The notes under the pieces are model-generated. The model saw nothing but the letters and a program-made list of their open reading frames with translations, made no database searches and was not told the DNA's origin. From positions 72,819-136,818 of the forward strand of contig CAXBBW010000014.1 in the NCBI GenBank assembly GCA_963974345.1: a stretch of 64,000 nt of DNA. Direction: 5' to 3'. Shown here in pieces: positions 7,962-15,978 of this stretch (position 1 is its first letter; every line of letters starts with the position of its first letter). Source of the DNA: RHLJ01 sp963974345 (GTDB lineage Bacteria > Bacteroidota > Rhodothermia > Balneolales > Balneolaceae). The translations under genes were made by a program, and so were the position numbers.

Positions 7962-8750
7962 ATGATAGACAAAAGCATTCCAAGACACCAACAAATTGCG
8001 GATCATTTAAGATCTGATATCTTAAACAAAGAATTTACAGCTGGAGATAAACTTCCATCAGAAAAAAGACTTTGTGATTACTTTGATGTAAGCAGAATCA
8101 CTGTCCGCGAGGCTTTAAAGGCTTTGGAAAACGAAGGTCTTATTTTTAAGAAACAAGGACTCGGAGCTTTTGTAAGTAAGGATAATGACACTCAAAAACT
8201 TGTTCAGCTTACCGACTTCTCTGAAGACATGCGCAGAGCCGGATATGAAAGTTCCTCAAAACTGATACGTTTTAAAAAAGTAGAAGCAGTTACTGAAATA
8301 AATACCATTCTAGAGCTCCCTCCTTCTTCTCCATTAATTAGAATAGATCGTGTTCGTCTTGGAAACAACAAACCTGTAGCTTTTGATATCACTTGGTTGC
8401 CAGGTAGTTATGGGCAACTTTTATTGGATGAAGACTTAACCAATAAAACTATCTACGAAATTTTAGAGGATAGATATTCCATTCCTATTTCAGCAGGCAA
8501 ATATAAATTCACAGCTGTTTTAGCTGACGAGCATATTGCCAAACACTTAAAGTTAAAAGTAGGAAGTCCAATCTTTGAAATCGATCGATGTTCTCGAACC
8601 ACAGGAGGTAAAAAAGTGTACTATCAAAAAAGGTATAACAATCCAGAGTATATCTCTTATGAAATTGAATTGTTTCGAAGCGATGATTCTACAGACTCTT
8701 GTAAGAATGGTCTCCCATTAAAAGAGTTTATCCCAAAATTTAATCTTTAG
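7962..8750 (+). CDS. GntR-family regulator, HutC/UTRA type
   Basis: Transcription factor with an N-terminal winged helix (PRHQQIADHLRSDI, LPSEKRLCDYFDVSRITVREAL, up to about residue 75) and a C-terminal UTRA ligand domain (about 90-245), the HutC subfamily layout. The open frame extends upstream to a GTG at 7896, but I chose ATG 7962 (262 residues). It starts right before the conserved domain, and the upstream extension would cover the dyad and has no domain similarity. The divergent layout suggests control of the sulfur operon. UTRA proteins usually sense small organic metabolites, so the effector here is unclear. Confidence 0.85.
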   Translation: MIDKSIPRHQQIADHLRSDILNKEFTAGDKLPSEKRLCDYFDVSRITVREALKALENEGLIFKKQGLGAFVSKDNDTQKLVQLTDFSEDMRRAGYESSSKLIRFKKVEAVTEINTILELPPSSPLIRIDRVRLGNNKPVAFDITWLPGSYGQLLLDEDLTNKTIYEILEDRYSIPISAGKYKFTAVLADEHIAKHLKLKVGSPIFEIDRCSRTTGGKKVYYQKRYNNPEYISYEIELFRSDDSTDSCKNGLPLKEFIPKFNL

Positions 8751-8816
8751 CACTTTTTCTAAAGTTCTAAAATTCACATATTCAACGAGTTAAATACAAA
8801 AACTAAATTTATTTTC

Positions 8817-10325
8817 ATGAGAGTATACACATCATTTTTAAGTGTTTTCTGCTTTTTAATATTGATGAACCTAGTTTCTCAAATAGCGGTAGCACAAAAT
8901 CTTGAAGAATTCGAAAAAAAGGTAACCGAATTTACCTTAGATAATGGTCTTCATTTTATCATTATTGAACGCCATGACGCACCAGTAGCTAGCTTCTATA
9001 CACAAGTAAATGTTGGTGGGATAGATGAACCTGTAGGAAATACCGGAATAGCTCATATTTTTGAACATCTTGCCTTCAAGGGAGATTATTATGTGGGGAC
9101 AACTAACTGGGAAGAAGAGAAAAAAGTAATTGATAAGATGGATGAAGTGTATAAGGCGTGGTTATACGAGTCTTATGCTACAAATCCAGATACTTCTTTT
9201 ATGGCTGAAAAATGGACAGAGTTCCAAGCTCTTCAAGAAGAGGCTAAAACCTACGTTAAGAATAATGAGTTTTCGGACATTGTACAACGAAATGGTGGTA
9301 CAGGAATGAACGCAAGCACACGTTGGGATTTTACCGATTACTTTTATAGTCTTCCTTCAAATAAAGCAGAACTTTGGTTTAGTTTAGAAGCTGGGCGGTT
9401 TAAACAACCTACTTACCGAGAGTTTTATGTTGAAAAAGAAGTAGTTCGCGAAGAACGGCGAATGAGAACCGATTCAAATCCAATTGGAAGATTGATTGAA
9501 GAGTTTTTAGCCACAGCTTATGCTGCGCACCCTTACGGAAGGCCCATTGTTGGTTGGAATTCTGATATAACGGCTTCAACTATTGAAGATGCTCACGAAT
9601 TTTATGAAGAATATTATGTTCCGTCTAATATAACTTTTGGCATTGCAGGTGATGTAGATCCCAAAAAAATGAAACAACTTGCCGAAGAATACTTTGGTGA
9701 AATGAGAGGGAAAGGTAAAGTTGCTCCTCCTGTTACCACTATTGAGCCGGAACAAAGAGGGGAACGTAGAGTGGTTATTGAAGGCAACTCTCAGCCTGTA
9801 ATTGTAATGGGCTATCATACTGTATCTGCAACTCATCCCGATTACGAGCCGCTAATTTTACTTGGCAGAATTCTTAGTTCTGGAAGAACATCAATCTTAT
9901 ACAAAAAACTAGTTGTTGAAGATCAGTCTGTTCTTCAACTAGAAAATGCAGAAGGAATTCCTGGTACAAGATATCCAGGTTTATTTCTGTCTTTATTCAT
10001 TCCTAATGCAGGAGTTGATTTAGACAGCCTTGAGTATTCGATTTATAATGAATTTGACTCGGTGAAAGAAGGTTCTATAACACAAGAGCAACTCGAAAGG
10101 GTTAAAACTAACCTAAGAGCAGGCATCATAAGATCGTTAGCAAACAATACTGGTTTAGCCTCTTACTTTGTAAATACACATGTTGAGCAAGGAACCTGGA
10201 AAGATGTTTTTAACCAGCTAGATAGATATGAAGCGGTTACACTTGATGACCTACAACGTGTAGCGAATACCTACCTGACAAAGAAAAACCGAACGGTAGG
10301 CCTAACAATTAAAACCGATTCTTAA
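8817..10325 (+). CDS. M16-family zinc metallopeptidase, active subunit
   Basis: Secreted or periplasmic peptidase of 502 residues with a Sec signal peptide ending near AVAQ (27). The inverted zinc motif H80-IF-E83-H84 sits in GIAHIFEHLAFKG, and the distal zinc-ligand glutamate is expected in VEKEVVREE. Between them is an unusually long, charged insertion (about residues 95-165) compared with bacterial M16B enzymes. It is followed 29 bp later by an M16 gene lacking the zinc motif, so the two likely form an active/inactive heterodimer as in mitochondrial processing peptidase and Sphingomonas-type pairs. Substrate unknown. Confidence 0.9.
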   Translation: MRVYTSFLSVFCFLILMNLVSQIAVAQNLEEFEKKVTEFTLDNGLHFIIIERHDAPVASFYTQVNVGGIDEPVGNTGIAHIFEHLAFKGDYYVGTTNWEEEKKVIDKMDEVYKAWLYESYATNPDTSFMAEKWTEFQALQEEAKTYVKNNEFSDIVQRNGGTGMNASTRWDFTDYFYSLPSNKAELWFSLEAGRFKQPTYREFYVEKEVVREERRMRTDSNPIGRLIEEFLATAYAAHPYGRPIVGWNSDITASTIEDAHEFYEEYYVPSNITFGIAGDVDPKKMKQLAEEYFGEMRGKGKVAPPVTTIEPEQRGERRVVIEGNSQPVIVMGYHTVSATHPDYEPLILLGRILSSGRTSILYKKLVVEDQSVLQLENAEGIPGTRYPGLFLSLFIPNAGVDLDSLEYSIYNEFDSVKEGSITQEQLERVKTNLRAGIIRSLANNTGLASYFVNTHVEQGTWKDVFNQLDRYEAVTLDDLQRVANTYLTKKNRTVGLTIKTDS

Positions 10326-10354
10326 TCACTTTTTAAAGTACAAGCGAGATTATT

Positions 10355-12418
10355 ATGAAACGCACTATTCTATTTTTATTTATGATGCTGCTATCGGTTA
10401 CTGCCATGGCACAAAAACGCTATGATGAAATCAAGTATCCTGAACTCAACAAATTTGAAAAAGCTAACGTTGAGGAGTTTTCACTGGATAACGGTATTAC
10501 TTTCTATTTGGTTGAGGACAAAGAACTACCTCTTATTCGTATAAATGCGACAGTTAAAACTGGGAGTTTACTTGAACCTTTTGATAAAGTTGGCTTAGCA
10601 GGGCTAACTGGACAGGTTATGAGAGAAGGTGGCTCAGCAAACTATCCAGGTGACGAATTAAATCTATTGTTAGAGAATAAAGCTGCATTTATGAGCACCT
10701 ATATTGGATTAGGTTCTGGTGGTGCCAGCATGAATATATTGAAGGAAGATTTTGACGAGCTACTTCCTGTATTTGTGGATTTAATTCAAAACCCAGCTTT
10801 CCCAGAAGATAAAATCGAGCTAGCTAAAACTCAGGCTAAATCAAATATTTCCCGTAGAAATGATGATCAACAAAGTATTGCTGTACGGGAATTTCAAAAA
10901 TTGATATACGGAGAAGATGTTGCATATACAACACAACGTGAATATGCCACAATCGATGCAATAACTAGAGAAGATATGGTTGAATTCCAAAAACAAGCAT
11001 TTGTTGGAAACAATATGATGATTGGTGTGATTGGAGATTTCGATACCCGTGATATGAAACGTAAGCTAGAAGAAGCTTTTGGAAGTATAAAAGGAGGCTC
11101 AGAAACAAATCTTTTATATCCCGAAATCACTTATGATTATCCATCTACTGTAAACCTGGTAGATAAATCAGATGTAAATCAAAGTTTTGTGTTAGTTGGT
11201 CATGTTGGTGGTTTAAGAGAGAATCCTGATTATGCCGCACTCCAACTTTTAAACGAAGTTCTTAGTGGGGGTTTCTCAGGTAGACTGATTCAAAGTGTGC
11301 GTTCTGACCTAGGACTTGCATATGCTGTATTTGGTGAGTATTCAAGTAACATCAATTACCCAGGTTTCTTTTATGTAGGTGTTATGACCAAAAGCTCAAC
11401 TACTGCCGAAGCAATTGATGCTATGTTGATTGAAGTTAAAAAACTTCAGCAAACCCCAGTTCCCTCAAAAGAGTTAACCGATGCCAAAGATCGATTTCTT
11501 AATTCTCTTATTTTCAGATATGATAGCAAGAATAAAATCTTAAATGAACGTATTAGCAACGAGTATAATGGCTTGCCTCAAGATTACTTTGATCAATATG
11601 TAGAAGAGCTTAGAAAAGTGACCTCAGCTGATATTCAACGAGTAGCGAAACAATATCTAAAACCTGAAAGTGTACAAATTCTGGTAGTAGGTAACGCCGC
11701 TGAAATCGGTGCCCAATTAAATAAATATGGAGAAGTGAATAACATTGATATTTCTATTCCTCTCCCAAAATCTAGTGAAGAAGAAATTGTAGGTGATGCA
11801 ATTAAGGGAAAAGCTCTTCTCAAAAAAATGGCTACTGCGATTAATCCAGATTTAAAAGAAGTAACAAGTCTCACAGTAAAATCTAATGTAACTCAAATTA
11901 CTCCTATGGGAAATATGGATATTAAAAATTCATCTACCATCAATTATAATGAACTAAGCATGATCGCTGATCTAGAAACTCCACAAGGTAATTTGACAAT
12001 GGAACTGAAAAATGGTGGAGGTGTAATGAAGATGATGGGACAAGAACAACCTTTACCTCCGGCTATGACAACTCCTATGTTTAATGATATTAAATCTAAT
12101 TACTTGAATATTGTTTCTAATTATGAAACAATAGAGGCTGAGTACCTTGGAGTAGAAGAGGTTAATGGAACTGAATATGAGGTATTAAAAATAGACGCTG
12201 AAAATCCAGTTACTTTTTTGGTTAATCCTGAAACAGGCCTCCCTTACTCATCCAAAAAATCACAACTTAATCCTCAAACTGGAACCTACGTAAATTCAGT
12301 AATTACTTATTCAGACTGGAAGAATGTTAATGGCTTGATGTATGCATTTTCTACTGAAACTGTAAATGATGGAGAAAAAGCTTCTGCCACTAAGTTTGAA
12401 CAAGTTTCAATAAACTGA
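10355..12418 (+). CDS. M16-family non-catalytic subunit with C-terminal LolA-like domain
   Basis: Secreted protein of 687 residues with signal peptide cleaved near AMAQ (19). At the position of the HxxEH motif it reads GLTGQVMREGG, so the zinc site is absent. The C-terminal M16 domain keeps the substrate-binding SDLGLAYAVFGEY block (around 322-334). About 220 extra residues after residue 465 are beta-rich (for example TQITPMGNMDIKNSSTINY and VNPETGLPYSSKK) and resemble the LolA/LolB-type lipoprotein-carrier half-barrel. It is co-transcribed with the active subunit upstream and followed by a strong terminator. Confidence 0.85.
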   Translation: MKRTILFLFMMLLSVTAMAQKRYDEIKYPELNKFEKANVEEFSLDNGITFYLVEDKELPLIRINATVKTGSLLEPFDKVGLAGLTGQVMREGGSANYPGDELNLLLENKAAFMSTYIGLGSGGASMNILKEDFDELLPVFVDLIQNPAFPEDKIELAKTQAKSNISRRNDDQQSIAVREFQKLIYGEDVAYTTQREYATIDAITREDMVEFQKQAFVGNNMMIGVIGDFDTRDMKRKLEEAFGSIKGGSETNLLYPEITYDYPSTVNLVDKSDVNQSFVLVGHVGGLRENPDYAALQLLNEVLSGGFSGRLIQSVRSDLGLAYAVFGEYSSNINYPGFFYVGVMTKSSTTAEAIDAMLIEVKKLQQTPVPSKELTDAKDRFLNSLIFRYDSKNKILNERISNEYNGLPQDYFDQYVEELRKVTSADIQRVAKQYLKPESVQILVVGNAAEIGAQLNKYGEVNNIDISIPLPKSSEEEIVGDAIKGKALLKKMATAINPDLKEVTSLTVKSNVTQITPMGNMDIKNSSTINYNELSMIADLETPQGNLTMELKNGGGVMKMMGQEQPLPPAMTTPMFNDIKSNYLNIVSNYETIEAEYLGVEEVNGTEYEVLKIDAENPVTFLVNPETGLPYSSKKSQLNPQTGTYVNSVITYSDWKNVNGLMYAFSTETVNDGEKASATKFEQVSIN

Positions 12419-12440
12419 GAAGTTATTAACTAGTTTTAAA

Positions 12441-12473
12441 CCCTGATATAAATAATTATATCAAGGTTTTTTT
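12441..12473 (+). terminator. Intrinsic terminator after the M16 pair
   Basis: The core stem tgatata (12444-12450) pairs with tatatca (12457-12463) around aataat. It extends outward past one mismatch with CC/GG pairs and is followed by a run of seven T at 12467-12473. It lies 22 bp after the M16 stop codon. Confidence 0.75.
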
Positions 12474-12527
12474 AGCCTTTAAATTCTCAAATTAGTATAT
12501 AGCTAGAAATCTAAACCAATTTTTTAT

Positions 12528-13058
12528 ATGGGAATTTGGGAAGGCGAATACCCCAATAAATCAGAATATGCTCACTTTTACGCGAAGTATGTCGGGCTTA
12601 TTGATAAAACGAATATTATACATATTCTGAATGAGCAAATGCATGAGGTATTTACTCTTATGAATTCAGTTTCTGGCGATAAAGCATACTTTAGTTATGC
12701 GCCAGGCAAATGGACTTTAAAGGAAGTCCTTGGACATATAATTGAAACCGAACGTGTTTTTTCGTATCGGGCAATGGCGATTAGTCGTGGTGATACAGCA
12801 TCTTTACCAGGTATGGATCAAGATGAATACATGAAGAATAATAACTACAATAAACGCTCGCTTGCTAACCTTTCTAATGAATACCTTGCTGTTCGTGTAG
12901 CTACTATTCACTTGTTAAATAGTATGACCAAAGAAATGATTTCTAAAAAGGGAACGGCTAGTGAAACTGAAATTACAGTGCGGGCTCTTGCTTTTATTAT
13001 TGCAGGTCACGATAAACACCACTTTGGCATGATCAAAGAAAAATACCTTAGCGATTAA
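12528..13058 (+). CDS. DinB-family four-helix metalloprotein
   Basis: Cytoplasmic protein of 176 residues in the DinB/YfiT-like superfamily. The metal-binding histidine triad is present: H70 in VLGHIIETE, and H161 and H165 in GHDKHHFG at the C-terminus. The helix preceding H70 has the family-typical PGKWTLKEVLGH. Many homologues are thiol-dependent transferases (bacillithiol or mycothiol S-transferases), but no substrate can be assigned here. Its last four bases overlap the 3' end of the convergent glycosyltransferase gene. Confidence 0.85.
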   Translation: MGIWEGEYPNKSEYAHFYAKYVGLIDKTNIIHILNEQMHEVFTLMNSVSGDKAYFSYAPGKWTLKEVLGHIIETERVFSYRAMAISRGDTASLPGMDQDEYMKNNNYNKRSLANLSNEYLAVRVATIHLLNSMTKEMISKKGTASETEITVRALAFIIAGHDKHHFGMIKEKYLSD

Positions 13059-14074
13059 GCACTCTTTCGTTTATAGGTTGGAGATACCTCGCTACCTATT
13101 TTTAGTATTTTTTGTACAAGCATTTCTACATCACAAACTTCGTTCAATTCCATTCTCTTCCCTTTGTTAACCCAGTTTCTAAGTATATCAGGAAAATCAT
13201 CTTCTATTTGCAAAACCACTTCACCACCAAGCTTAGTTATTGCTTCAGCGTTACAAAGTTGTTCGTATTGATTCTTAATTGGAATCACTAAAATCTTCTT
13301 TTTCAAATACATGGCTTCAGAAGGTCCTTCAAACCCAGCTGAAGAAATTAACCCTAATGAGTTTTCTAAACTATCTAGAAAACTAGTTTTACCAACTGGA
13401 AATACTCTAACATTCACATCTGTAATTAATGCATTGCAACTTGGTGAAAAAAGGTGCCATTCAACTTCAGGGACAAGTTTAAATTTCTCTACTAGTACTT
13501 CATGAGAAAATGCTGGTAAATAGACCGTTATATGATTCCCCTTTTTGGGACTTAGATTAATTACTTCTTCTCTTAAAATTGGAGGCTCAATAAAATGATC
13601 ATACCTTTTATAATGAGTTCCTAAATAATGGTCACATGGAGCAAAATTCTTAATAATATACTCGGCAAAGTTAGACCTTATTTCAGGGCGAGGTGTTTTT
13701 TCTGAAAAAAAAGAAGCTTGATGGCTCAATCCAATACATGGTATTCCATATAATCTAGATGCCCAAGCAGAAATGGGTTCAAAATCTGTTATAGTAAAAT
13801 CATAGGTTTCATTTTGAATAGACTTGATATCTTTAATAAGTCGTACTGGATTTAAATTTAATGCTGTGTCAACTAGATCAACGCTTCCCTTACTATCGTA
13901 GGTAAGACTTATTCCTCTTTTTTTAAATTTAACTTCTCCATCAAGATCAATATTAAAATTATAGCCACTCAAAAGCACATCTACTTCTACATGTTTCCTT
14001 AGAATAGGAATTAGAGCCTTTGCTCTATTAATGTGCCCATGCCCGGTTCCTTGTACTCCGTATAGAATTTTCAT
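13055..14074 (-). CDS. Glycosyltransferase, GT28-like (TIGR00661-type)
   Basis: A 339-residue GT-B-fold protein. The N-terminal loop YGVQGTGHGHINRA (residues 5-18) is the acceptor-side glycine-rich motif of the MurG/GT28 superfamily. The C-terminal half carries the nucleotide-sugar site with SSAGFEGPSEAMYLKKKILVIP and a Q-Y-E-Q block (about 245-275). There is no signal or membrane segment, so it acts on the inner membrane face or in the cytoplasm. Its ATG overlaps the stop of the LpxH-like gene by 4 bp (ATGA). This gene pair recurs in Bacteroidota, suggesting a joint lipid or envelope sugar function, but the product is unknown. Confidence 0.78.
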   Translation of the reverse strand: MKILYGVQGTGHGHINRAKALIPILRKHVEVDVLLSGYNFNIDLDGEVKFKKRGISLTYDSKGSVDLVDTALNLNPVRLIKDIKSIQNETYDFTITDFEPISAWASRLYGIPCIGLSHQASFFSEKTPRPEIRSNFAEYIIKNFAPCDHYLGTHYKRYDHFIEPPILREEVINLSPKKGNHITVYLPAFSHEVLVEKFKLVPEVEWHLFSPSCNALITDVNVRVFPVGKTSFLDSLENSLGLISSAGFEGPSEAMYLKKKILVIPIKNQYEQLCNAEAITKLGGEVVLQIEDDFPDILRNWVNKGKRMELNEVCDVEMLVQKILKIGSEVSPTYKRKSA

Positions 14075-14886
14075 CCGATCATCACCTTTCCTTGTTTAGT
14101 ATGATGTTGCATTAATTGAGTAACCCTTGGGGTTTCTTTGAGAACAACATCATTTTCATAGCGGTATAAATCCCATTCCACTCCATTATATTCTAAAGCC
14201 GTTAGGTTTTCGACCCAATCCCCAGAATTCAGGTAAATAACAGATCCCTTTTCATTTTCATATCCACGAATTTTTGGTTGATGAATATGTCCACAAACCA
14301 CGTAGTCATGCCCTTCATCAATGGCTAGTTCCATGGCAGTAACTTCAAAATCATCTATAAAGTTAACTGCTGTTTTAACTCCATCTTTAATCTTTTTAGA
14401 TAAAGACATTTTACCATAGCCCAACCGAGTTGTAAGAACATTTACCCATCTATTAATTAAAATAAGCAACTCATAACCATGACCTCCAAGCTTAGCAAGC
14501 CATTTCGAATACCTCATGGTAACATCAAAAATATCACCATGAAAAAACCATACCTTTTCGCCATTAAGCTCTAATACCAGTTTATCTCTAATAAAAAGTG
14601 GACCAAGCTGAAGGCTTGAAATTTTACGAAGAGTTTCATCATGATTTCCGGTGAGATAGTAAATATCTACCCCATTTGTCATCATAGTGATGAGTGTTCT
14701 TATAACATGCATGTGAGCATCTGGCCAATAATATTTTTTGAATTGCCACATATCGATGAAGTCTCCATTCAGAATAATCCTTTTGGGGTCGATAGAATTG
14801 AGATATTGAACCAACTCAACTGCATGGCAACCAACGGTTCCCAAATGGACATCTGAGATAACGACCGTATCAAGGGATCTTTTCAT
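14071..14886 (-). CDS. LpxH-like metallophosphoesterase
   Basis: Calcineurin-like phosphoesterase of 271 residues with all metal-site blocks: DVHLG (D13, H15), NGDFID (around 41-46), TGNHDE (around 99-104), FHGD (around 134-137) and CGHIHQP near residue 220. It is in the UDP-2,3-diacylglucosamine diphosphatase family, which cleaves the lipid A precursor, but may act on another lipid-linked pyrophosphate because its partner is an uncharacterised glycosyltransferase overlapping by 4 bp. The start is fixed by an in-frame TAA seven codons upstream. A perfect hairpin sits one base before the ATG, so translation initiation may be structurally controlled. Confidence 0.85.
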   Translation of the reverse strand: MKRSLDTVVISDVHLGTVGCHAVELVQYLNSIDPKRIILNGDFIDMWQFKKYYWPDAHMHVIRTLITMMTNGVDIYYLTGNHDETLRKISSLQLGPLFIRDKLVLELNGEKVWFFHGDIFDVTMRYSKWLAKLGGHGYELLILINRWVNVLTTRLGYGKMSLSKKIKDGVKTAVNFIDDFEVTAMELAIDEGHDYVVCGHIHQPKIRGYENEKGSVIYLNSGDWVENLTALEYNGVEWDLYRYENDVVLKETPRVTQLMQHHTKQGKVMIG

Positions 14887-14887
14887 A

Positions 14888-14912
14888 GCCTGTAAATTGA
14901 TGATTTACAGGC
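14888..14912 (-). promoter_or_regulatory. Perfect hairpin abutting a start codon
   Basis: Positions 14888-14897 (gcctgtaaat) and 14903-14912 (atttacaggc) form a perfect 10-bp stem with a 5-nt loop. On the minus strand it ends one base before the ATG of the LpxH-like gene. It would cover any ribosome-binding region, so it could be an RNA thermometer-like or protein-bound leader element, a DNA operator, or a repeat. No T-run follows, so it is not a terminator. Confidence 0.45.
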
Positions 14913-15067
14913 CAATATCGATCATCTGTATTACCTAAGAGTTTCTTTCATATTATTTTATGGTGATGGAAATATTATCTAACCGTAACCTATGTAGACT
15001 TTTTTCTGCTTTCATTTAGGATAATTTCACCTACATTTAGAATGTTATTTAAAACAAAGGAGAAGTA

Positions 15068-15520
15068 ATGACTGACTCTGATGCTCAAAAAATTATACAT
15101 GTTCATTTGCCAAAAAATGAAGCTTTTAAAACTACACTTACTGCAGGTAACCACGAACTTATAGCTGATGAACCTCCCCATATTGAAGGTGGACAAGATT
15201 TAGGACCCGATCCTTATGACCTTTTGTTGATGTCGCTTGGAACGTGTACTGTTATGACCGTTAAGATGTATGCTAACCGAAAAGGTTGGGAAGTTGGTGA
15301 TATGTTTATGGAACTCCGCCACAATAAAAGTCATGTTGAAGATTGCAAAACTTGTGAGGACCCTACTTCAAAAATTGATGTCATAGAAAAAGAACTAATT
15401 ATTAAAGGAGAGTTAAGCCAAGAGCAGAAAGAAAAACTTCTTGAGATATCTAAGAAATGTCCTGTTCATAAATCTCTATTGAATGAAATAAGAATTGAAA
15501 GCAGTATTTCAATTCAATAA
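15068..15520 (+). CDS. OsmC/Ohr-family thiol peroxidase-like protein
   Basis: Cytoplasmic protein of 150 residues with the OsmC fold. The block GPDPYDLLLMSLGTCTVMTVKMYA carries the first redox cysteine (C60), and KKCPVHKSL near the C-terminus carries the second (C131), the usual pair that reduces organic hydroperoxides. An additional C93-KT-C96 pair lies in the middle strand region and is not part of the classical mechanism. It sits 44 bp before a small cysteine-containing lipoprotein gene, possibly co-transcribed. Homologues of this subtype are often annotated as YhfA-like OsmC proteins of unknown substrate. Confidence 0.85.
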   Translation: MTDSDAQKIIHVHLPKNEAFKTTLTAGNHELIADEPPHIEGGQDLGPDPYDLLLMSLGTCTVMTVKMYANRKGWEVGDMFMELRHNKSHVEDCKTCEDPTSKIDVIEKELIIKGELSQEQKEKLLEISKKCPVHKSLLNEIRIESSISIQ

Positions 15521-15564
15521 TTTTCAGAAAGAATCATTGATCGAAACAATTAATTACTTGTACT

Positions 15565-15909
15565 ATGAAATTTCATCTTTCACTTCTTTTTTTTGTTTTA
15601 CTATTCAGTGGGTGTTCAAATCCTTTTCAAAATGAACAAGGTTCAACTGCTCCTATTTGGGTTCAGGTAGCCTCAGCGGAACAGCAATGTATAACGCCTG
15701 AATATTCTTCACTTGAAGAAGCTATTCAGGAACTAAAAGATGATAATATTACAGTAATAGATTCTAGAGAGCTTAATTTGGTAGTATGTGAAGCTTGTAG
15801 TTGTCCTACAGGAATTATTTATCAAGCGGAAATAAAGAAAAATGATCTTGAAAAAGCTGCTCAATTAGGTTGGGAAGCTCTGGGCGAAGGGGATGACACT
15901 CCTGAATGA
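15565..15909 (+). CDS. Small cysteine-rich lipoprotein, unknown function
   Basis: A 114-residue protein with a clear lipoprotein signal: hydrophobic residues 5-14, then FSGC with C17. The mature part contains C42 and a tight cluster C75-EA-C78-S-C80 in VVCEACSCPTG, suggesting a disulfide or metal site on the periplasmic face. I do not recognise a named family, though the segment around the CxxCxC recalls small Bacteroidota lipoproteins annotated only as hypothetical. It follows osmC-like and precedes the glutamine-synthetase-like operon, both on the same strand. Confidence 0.75.
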   Translation: MKFHLSLLFFVLLFSGCSNPFQNEQGSTAPIWVQVASAEQQCITPEYSSLEEAIQELKDDNITVIDSRELNLVVCEACSCPTGIIYQAEIKKNDLEKAAQLGWEALGEGDDTPE

Positions 15910-15978
15910 AATTGAGGATTAAATTTTTGTACTACACAATTCCTTAAACCATTCTCTATATTCTGATCAAAACAAAAA

